Shown: positions 57,691 through 64,000 of the stretch, one piece after another | Layout: every line of letters begins with the position of its first letter | How positions within the stretch are numbered: position 1 is the stretch's first letter | Assembly: GCA_013180625.2 (NCBI GenBank) | Contig: SNVD02014811.1 | Location: 1-64,000, forward strand | Length of the DNA stretch: 64,000 bases | Direction: 5' to 3' | From: Boswellia sacra | Lineage: Eukaryota > Streptophyta > Magnoliopsida > Sapindales > Burseraceae | The notes under the pieces: model-generated | The model's database searches: none | What the model was told of the DNA's origin: nothing | Seen by the model: the letters and a program-made list of their open reading frames with translations, nothing else | Made by a program: the position numbers and the translations under genes

Positions 57691-60600
57691 ACAGCGAACA
57701 CTCCCTAAATACTTGAGAGTCGACTTGTTAGTTAGGTATTGAATATTGTCAATCGATACTAAATGCTTATTGGGTAATGTGTTGAGTTGTCGAGTATTAT
57801 GTCTTTATTTAAAAAGTTGACTGACATTGACGATAAATTTGGTTGTGATAACTAAAATTTTCAGAAAATATTAATATTTCAAAAGTTTATCAAAACTTGA
57901 ATATTTCTAATATTTTTCCAAAAGAAATGGATACATGCGTAAGTAAATGAATAAAAATTAATTAAAATGAATATTGTTAGATTGTCTATGCTACAATTTA
58001 TTTTGACGTTATAAGTTTGTGGGACTACACCCAATTTATGAATTTATATATTTGACACTCTCGCTTGGGGGGGGCGGTGTTGGAAATGGAGGGCCTACCT
58101 AAAAATGTTTAAGTTTATAGGCTAAATTTATGTATTTATATTTTTAACAGGAAAGGGTAAGTGTTCCAACAAAATTATAAGGGGTAGCTTTTATCCTCTT
58201 TACGCTGGCCAAATTGAAGCACAACTTTGCTTGACAAAGAGGCAATTACACTAGGCATAGGCATGCATATCTATTAGAAAAATTTTCAACATGCAACGCC
58301 TCATACATGGATTAGTCACAACCATTGAAATTGAACACAAGATTTATTTATAAACAATATAATCTTTGAAAGATCTTTCACAACTCTTACCGACAAAACA
58401 TTTTCCCTCACTGCCTAATTGTACCTAGAGAAAGGCAAGCCATAAACATCAAGAGGAATACAACTTTGGAAGAAAGATGGCAGGTCTTTGTTCCATTACG
58501 TAAAGCAGGTCTTACTCTTCATTTAGGCTGGAAAGCGACTACAGCGCCCATCACTTACCCACTTACTGTGCACTTACCTTTTAAGTACATCACGTTTAGC
58601 ATATATCACTTTTTTGAACTCTTTGCGAGACACAGATATAAAATAAAATTATTGGTTTTTTCTTCAACTATGAGAGAGGAGAAAGGTTAGGATAGCACAC
58701 TTTGGGTTATGTGTCTTTCATGTGCACACATAACACATACTGAGTTATAGATGGAGGCAATGTCCTCTTCATCATAACAAAATCTAAGGTATAACCAATA
58801 TATTATTATGAAAGCTATAAATAATTGCGATCTTTACTTTCTTGGAAACTCGCACTTATTTTTTTAATTTTAAACTGAATGAAAAATATTAAATGAGAAT
58901 TTAAAATTATCAAGTTATTAAGAAAATAAAATCTGTTATTAATTCGATACATAGATTATGTCGTTATATTGACATGGTTAAATATATGGATGTAAATTCT
59001 CTTTTCTCCCGTACAAAAAAAGAAACTCATCACATTTTCTTCCTCTTTCCTTGGATACTCAATTATTAGTATATTATTTTGATATGTGAGTTGTCAATAT
59101 AAAACTATTTAGATTGCACATCCATGTTAGATCTGTTGCGAATACTACTTAAAGTATGCATGTGACGTATAATATTGAATAAAGTAGAAGAGATTCCTAT
59201 TAATTCTCTTATTAATTGGACACCAGTTAATTTCAAGTTGAGACAATAAAGCTTAGTCCTCTTATATTTATTCTGGTAATGCATATATTGCATTAAAATA
59301 ACCTTAAGAACCCACAATTTATTACCTATAAATTATGTACATCAATAAACGTAAATATTCTAACACTTGAGAAATTTAGACGTCTACAATCTCCTTCTCA
59401 AAAAGGGCTGAAGAGAAGAAAAGAAATTTGATATGAAAATGCATATAGGTAAAGAAGAAGCCTCCAAAAAGATACAAAGAAAATGACCACATGAATGGAG
59501 CTGTGTACCAAAAGCCAAATAGATATGCCAACAACTTGCCCATAGTGGGAGGAAGATCACTGTTTTTAACTCTTTATTATGTTCTTGTTTTTACCCTTAG
59601 GTACCCATTAAAGAAAGAGTGAAGAAAAAGTTTTCAGGGAAAGTTAAGCGGAAGTTCTTGGCACTCATTTAACGTAAGAAAAATACTAGTTTACTTCTAT
59701 GATTCTATCTATCACTAGTGTTAATTGTTAAAGCTTGCTTGCAGAAGCCTTTATTTGGTATAAGATCAACTAAGAGAAAAGAAAGTTTTGTTCTCTTCCG
59801 TCCCTAAGAGTTTCTTTAAGAGATAGGGCCAGTTTTGGGTTGTCAATGATATGGAAAAAAACTTTTTTTTTTTTTTTTAGCAACAACAACCCGGGATGTT
59901 TGATATCGTTTCTCAAGTCAAGCTGCTTAAAAGAGAAGTTGTTTGAAAAATTAAAAAAAAAAAATCACGTTTTACAAAGAACCATATAATTACTTATAGT
60001 ATGGATGTCTATTTATACCTGATCACCATATGTTAAACAACTATTTGAATTTCAGCTTTTTTATTCTCAGTTTTAATATATATTTGTTCCCTCTTTCTCT
60101 ATTTTCTCGACTCACTTTCTCAGTTATAGTTATATTTTAGTAACCATCCACAAGAATATATCAACATTAATATTAATCGGAAAGACGGCCTAAATTAGTA
60201 AAGTGACCATGTTGATGAGTAAGTCTTACATAATTTTTTTTAATCCTTTATGAAAATATTTTAAATTAACTTAGTAGCCTTGCTTTTCAAGGCTTTTGGA
60301 CACGCATAAACCAAAGTTCCTGATTTTGTTTTTTACCCGACAAATGCTCTTCTTTAATAACATATCACTGTTAAAGTTGACAATTGATTAGAGTATAAGT
60401 ACATACATACATATATATTTTTAGGTTAGAATTATATGAATATAACATATCCTTGTTTAAGTGATGTCAATAAAATAGAGTATATACCTAAAAAAGTTAT
60501 GTTTGATTGATTAATTAATAAATTCAAACTTCTTATATTTGATTTGTATAGAACGCAAAATGCTAACCCTAAGTCAATTTGTTTATTTTAAAGAATATCG

Positions 60601-61400
60601 GATTAAAATTTATTTGCATTTTTTTAATAATAGAACCATTTTTTAGTGAGTTTTTAGTATATTAATGTATCAATTTATGCTTGCTTGTTTTAGCTTGACA
60701 CAATCAAGTCAAACCATGATTTTCATAACATTTGCTTGTCATGATAATCATCTTAACTGGTTCTAAATATTTATAGTGTTATCATTTTACATGTGTGGCT
60801 AACCACATTAAAATGAAAAATTAATAATAACAACAACAACAAAGTTGATAATATAAGTTGAATTGTGGTAGTTGAAGTTTAGTTTATGGTTGATACAGTT
60901 TGGAGCCGGCCAATACCCAATTTCCCTTTAATTACTTAAAAATTAGGTTATACAAATTCCAAGCTTGTAACCCTATAAAAAATGGCTTCTACAATTTTTA
61001 TTCATATTCCATAACTAATTTTTTTGTCCGATTGAGACACTTGTAATGAAGGGACTGCGATGACAAACGCCTCTTAAATTCTTAACTTGTCTCATAAGAC
61101 AAGATCTCCTCTTATTTTATATCAAAGAAAACATATCATTACATTTAGTGAAAATTAACAAAATATAAAAAGTTAAGGAACTTCTTCAATAAATAACTAT
61201 ATCTCTAAAAAATTATATATAGTATCCGATAGTGTCAAATAGTATTCGATACTCATTAAAAGATCATAGCATATATTCAAAAACAAAGTTATTTTTGCAA
61301 TCCACACTTAAATTTTTAAATTTTGGGTATTTTTTAAATTTTTTTCTTACATTTATACTTTTAAAAGTCACTCTAAATTAGGTTTATCTAAAATTGTATA

Positions 61401-61438
<38 letters not shown>

Positions 61439-61830
61439 TATAACAAGTTCTCCCGTTTCATACACAAATATTCTTCTACAATGTTTTCGTCAAGCGTCAA
61501 TCAAATTATGGCATGGTCAGGCAATGAACCACATCAACCAAACATGCCCGAAGGACCGGAAGGGGTACTATAGACATTTCATTCGATAAACGGTCTTTTC
61601 CAATTCTCCTCTGTGCTACTGCCGGCTCCCATTTCAAAACAAAATTCAAAACCCAACGGCAAAAGGATTCAATAAAATATTGAATTGACCAAACTAGCCC
61701 AACACCCCGTGAATATTAAAGAAAGAATAATTAAATATAAATTAATTTTAGTGTCAGTCTCAGTTGCAGTAGAAGTAGTATACAGAGCGCTTCCTCCATC
61801 ATCATCCATCTTCCTGATCGTTAAAGCAAC
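57691..61830. other. Non-coding, AT-rich intergenic; (TA)n at 61405-61433
   Basis: I see no conserved ORF or RNA gene in 4.1 kb. It holds poly-T/poly-A runs (59862-59878), a G-rich run (58068-58076) and a (TA)14 microsatellite at 61405-61433. The last few hundred bases should contain the promoter of the kinesin gene, but no convincing TATA box was picked out. Confidence 0.5.
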
Positions 61831-62248
61831 GGCTGTGATTTGAATCGGTAGCTTTGAACGCAATCAATGACCCCACTTTTCTGAAGCAAAACTCATCATC
61901 ATCTCTCTCTTTCGTCAAATTGGCTCCCACTATCCAGAGCAAGCCTACATTTGCAACCAACGTAACAAAAAGCAAAGACTTCCTCTAATGTAAGCTCTCT
62001 CGTGTTCTTTTGTTATTAATTTGAATTTTGGACATCTGGGTTTGCTTCTTATCTTGTTCTTGTTAACGGGTTCTATTTGTTTCCCTTAATGTGGTTAAAA
62101 ATCACTCCTTTGATCTTGTGCATTCCTCTTGCATTGAAATTTTTTTTGTTTTTGTTTTAGATTGTTGGGTTGTTTTTCAAGTTTTTTCTAAATCTTTCAT
62201 TTTTGTTTTGAATTTGTTAGGTGAGTTGGGCTGGGGAAGGAAGACAAA
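61831..62248 (+). other. 5' UTR of the kinesin gene, with one intron
   Basis: The transcript start is not visible. A non-coding exon probably ends at 61989, with GTAAGC as donor (61990-61995). The intron ends at TTTGTTAG (62220). Exon 2 begins at 62221 and carries the ATG at 62249 (gacaaaATGG context). Confidence 0.55.
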
Positions 62249-63977
62249 ATGGTTGGGACACCAAATAATCTTAGGATCCGGCAGGCGTTTTCGGTTGTGA
62301 ATGGGGTCCAAGATCTTGGCCCGAATAGCAACCCGGCTAGCATTGCCGGGTCGGAATGTGGTACCATTGAGTTCGCAAGAGAGGATGTTCAGGCTTTATT
62401 GAATGAGAAAATGAAGTACAAGAACAAGTATAATTACAAGGTCAGCTAGTGCTTGAATGATTTTACCCTTCTTTTTTTTCCAAGTATGAACATGTTTGTA
62501 GTTGTGATTTCGAGTCTTTTTTTGACTTTTAATTGCCTCGTCTGGGGATTTTAGGAGAGGTCTGAAAACATGATGGAGTATATAAAGAGGCTTAGGCTTT
62601 GTATTAGATGGTTTCAAGAGCTTGAGGGAGACTATGCATTTGAGCACGAGAAGTTGAGGAATGAATTGGAGCTGGCTGAACAAAAATGTGTTGAGACGGG
62701 TAAGATTGATTTTAACATTTTTATTTTACTTTTGTTTTTGCTGTTTGTTGATGAAAATTTATGTACTTGATTGTAGAGCTAGCTTTGAAAAACAAAGAAG
62801 AGGAATTGAGTTTGATCATTGTGGAGTTGAGAAAGAGTTTTGCCTCTTTACAAGAGAAACTTGCAAAAGAAGAATCCGATAAGTTGGTAAGATGGCTAAT
62901 TTTGAATCTAATATGGTTTGTGATTTCTTTTTCTCCTTTCTCTGAGTAATATCTGCTCAAAGAAAAGCTTTTTAACTTTTTGGGTATTGATAATTAGGCT
63001 GCAGTTGATTCTCTTTCAAGAGAGAAAGAGACTAGACTTAGTATTGAAAGATCACATGCCTCTCTCTCAGAAGACTTTGGGAAAGCTCAAGAGGAGCTGC
63101 AAAGTGCCAATCAAAGAGTAATGCAACAAATGTTCTTTGTACTTGTTGATGTTCTTTCTGATGCATTTTCTCTTTCCTTTGTTTTTAGTATAAATGTATT
63201 ATGGTTAATGTTTCAATTTGGGTTGCTTGAACTTTGCAGATATCATCAATTAATGATATGTACAAGCTATTACAGGAGTACAATTCAAGCTTACAGCATT
63301 ACAATACAAAGCTCCAGAAAGATCTTGATACAGCTCATGAAACAGTTAAGCGTGGAGAAAAAGAGAAAGCTGCCATAGTGGAGAACCTGAGCACCTTAAG
63401 GGGTCAATATAAATCATTGCAAGAGCAACTTTCTTCATGTAAAGTAAGTTTAGGAATTTTGATGTTAATGCTTTTGAGATCATGTTATATGTTCATATAT
63501 TTTAACATGTTTCTTCTAGAACAATAGTGCGAAAGAACTTAAGTCTTCTATAAACAATTATCTTTTCAATCTGTTTCCTATTCGTTTTCTCTTATTGTTA
63601 TATTATATCTTGATCTTAAAAAATTTCTAGGCTTCTCAAGATGAGGCTATGAAACAAAAAGATGCTCTGGTGCATGAAGTTGCTTCTCTTAGGGTGGAGC
63701 TGCAACAGGTCAGAGACAATCGTGATCACCAGCAATCTCAAGTGCAAGCTTTAACAGCTGAAGTAATTAAGTATAAAGAGTTGGCCACAGACTCAAATGA
63801 ACTAGAGGTTTGGTTTGCTGCCTTGTTTGAATTACTCTCATTTCAGAACATCTTATGAATATCCATACTGTATTTTTATGAGATGTTGGTTTTCCTTCAC
63901 AGGCAAGATGTTTGTCACAAAGTAACCAGATAAGGACATTGTCGGATCAGCTAGCTGCTGCAGAGAAGAAACTGCAG
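62249..63977 (+). CDS. KIN14N: Kinesin-14 (ATK/KatA-type), N-terminal half; continues past the right edge
   Basis: Minus-end-directed microtubule motor for spindle and phragmoplast organisation. Coding exons with GT-AG borders and consistent phase: 62249-62440, 62555-62699, 62777-62886, 62998-63117, 63240-63443, 63631-63807, 63903-63977 (about 341 codons so far). The start [20 protein letters not shown] is followed by a globular piece ([30 protein letters not shown]) and then a long heptad-rich coiled coil including [20 protein letters not shown] and [17 protein letters not shown]. These are characteristic of the ATK1/ATK5 group. The C-terminal motor would lie to the right of the window. Which paralogue it is (KIN-14C, M or N) is not settled. 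No defects are seen. Confidence 0.9.
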
Positions 63978-64000
63978 GTCTGTTAAAATTTTCCTTGTGG

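Noticed and set aside
62091..62300. Separate small ORF before the kinesin start
   Set aside because: It lies mostly in the 5' UTR intron. The splice acceptor at 62220 and the kinesin ATG at 62249 explain the region.

Overview
The window looks like nuclear DNA of a flowering plant, almost certainly a eudicot. It is AT-rich and crowded with plant-type LTR retrotransposons (Athila-like and Tat-like Ty3/gypsy, SIRE-like and Tork/Tnt1-like Ty1/copia). One clear host gene is split by GT-AG introns. I cannot name the species from sequence alone.

Layout. Positions 1-2554 are the 5' part of an Athila-like element (A, minus strand). Positions 2555-20809 are the 3' half of a Tat-like element (C, plus strand). 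It carries a decayed antisense plant-mobile-domain (PMD) gene and is split by A and by a complete Athila-like element B (4832-16004, minus strand, TSD cataa). Positions 20810-30120 hold an inverted, truncated Tat-like LTR, a solo LTR (25257-27640) sitting in an older repeat, and another LTR. Positions 31296-49540 are a nest: an old LTR is interrupted by non-autonomous Tat-like element D (32707-49264, TSD ggaat), which is interrupted in turn by the internally deleted SIRE-like element E (38929-44685, TSD caggc). A degenerate tRNA-Ala(AGC) follows at 49968-50040, and Tork-like copia element F (50051-55636, minus strand) starts in its poly-T terminator. Positions 55637-62000 are non-coding with microsatellites and a second copy of the older repeat. 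From about 61840 to the right edge lies the 5' half of a kinesin-14 (ATK/KIN-14N-like) gene on the plus strand.

The most unusual content is in element B. Between the end of its decayed pol and its 3' LTR, where Athila-type elements often carry an env-like ORF, it has two open cargo ORFs on the same strand. One is an intronless 216-aa LOG-type cytokinin riboside 5'-monophosphate phosphoribohydrolase that keeps R98 and E121 and ends in an LxLxL (EAR-like) tail. The other is a 104-aa basic, cysteine-rich protein that resembles the nucleic-acid-binding proteins of Betaflexiviridae. A retroelement carrying a cytokinin-activating enzyme next to a virus-like RNA-binding or suppressor-like protein is the best candidate here for an undescribed system.

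TEs make up most of the sequence. The kinesin gene and perhaps the tRNA are the only ordinary host genes. All gag/pol regions in the window are broken, so any present-day movement would need proteins supplied in trans.
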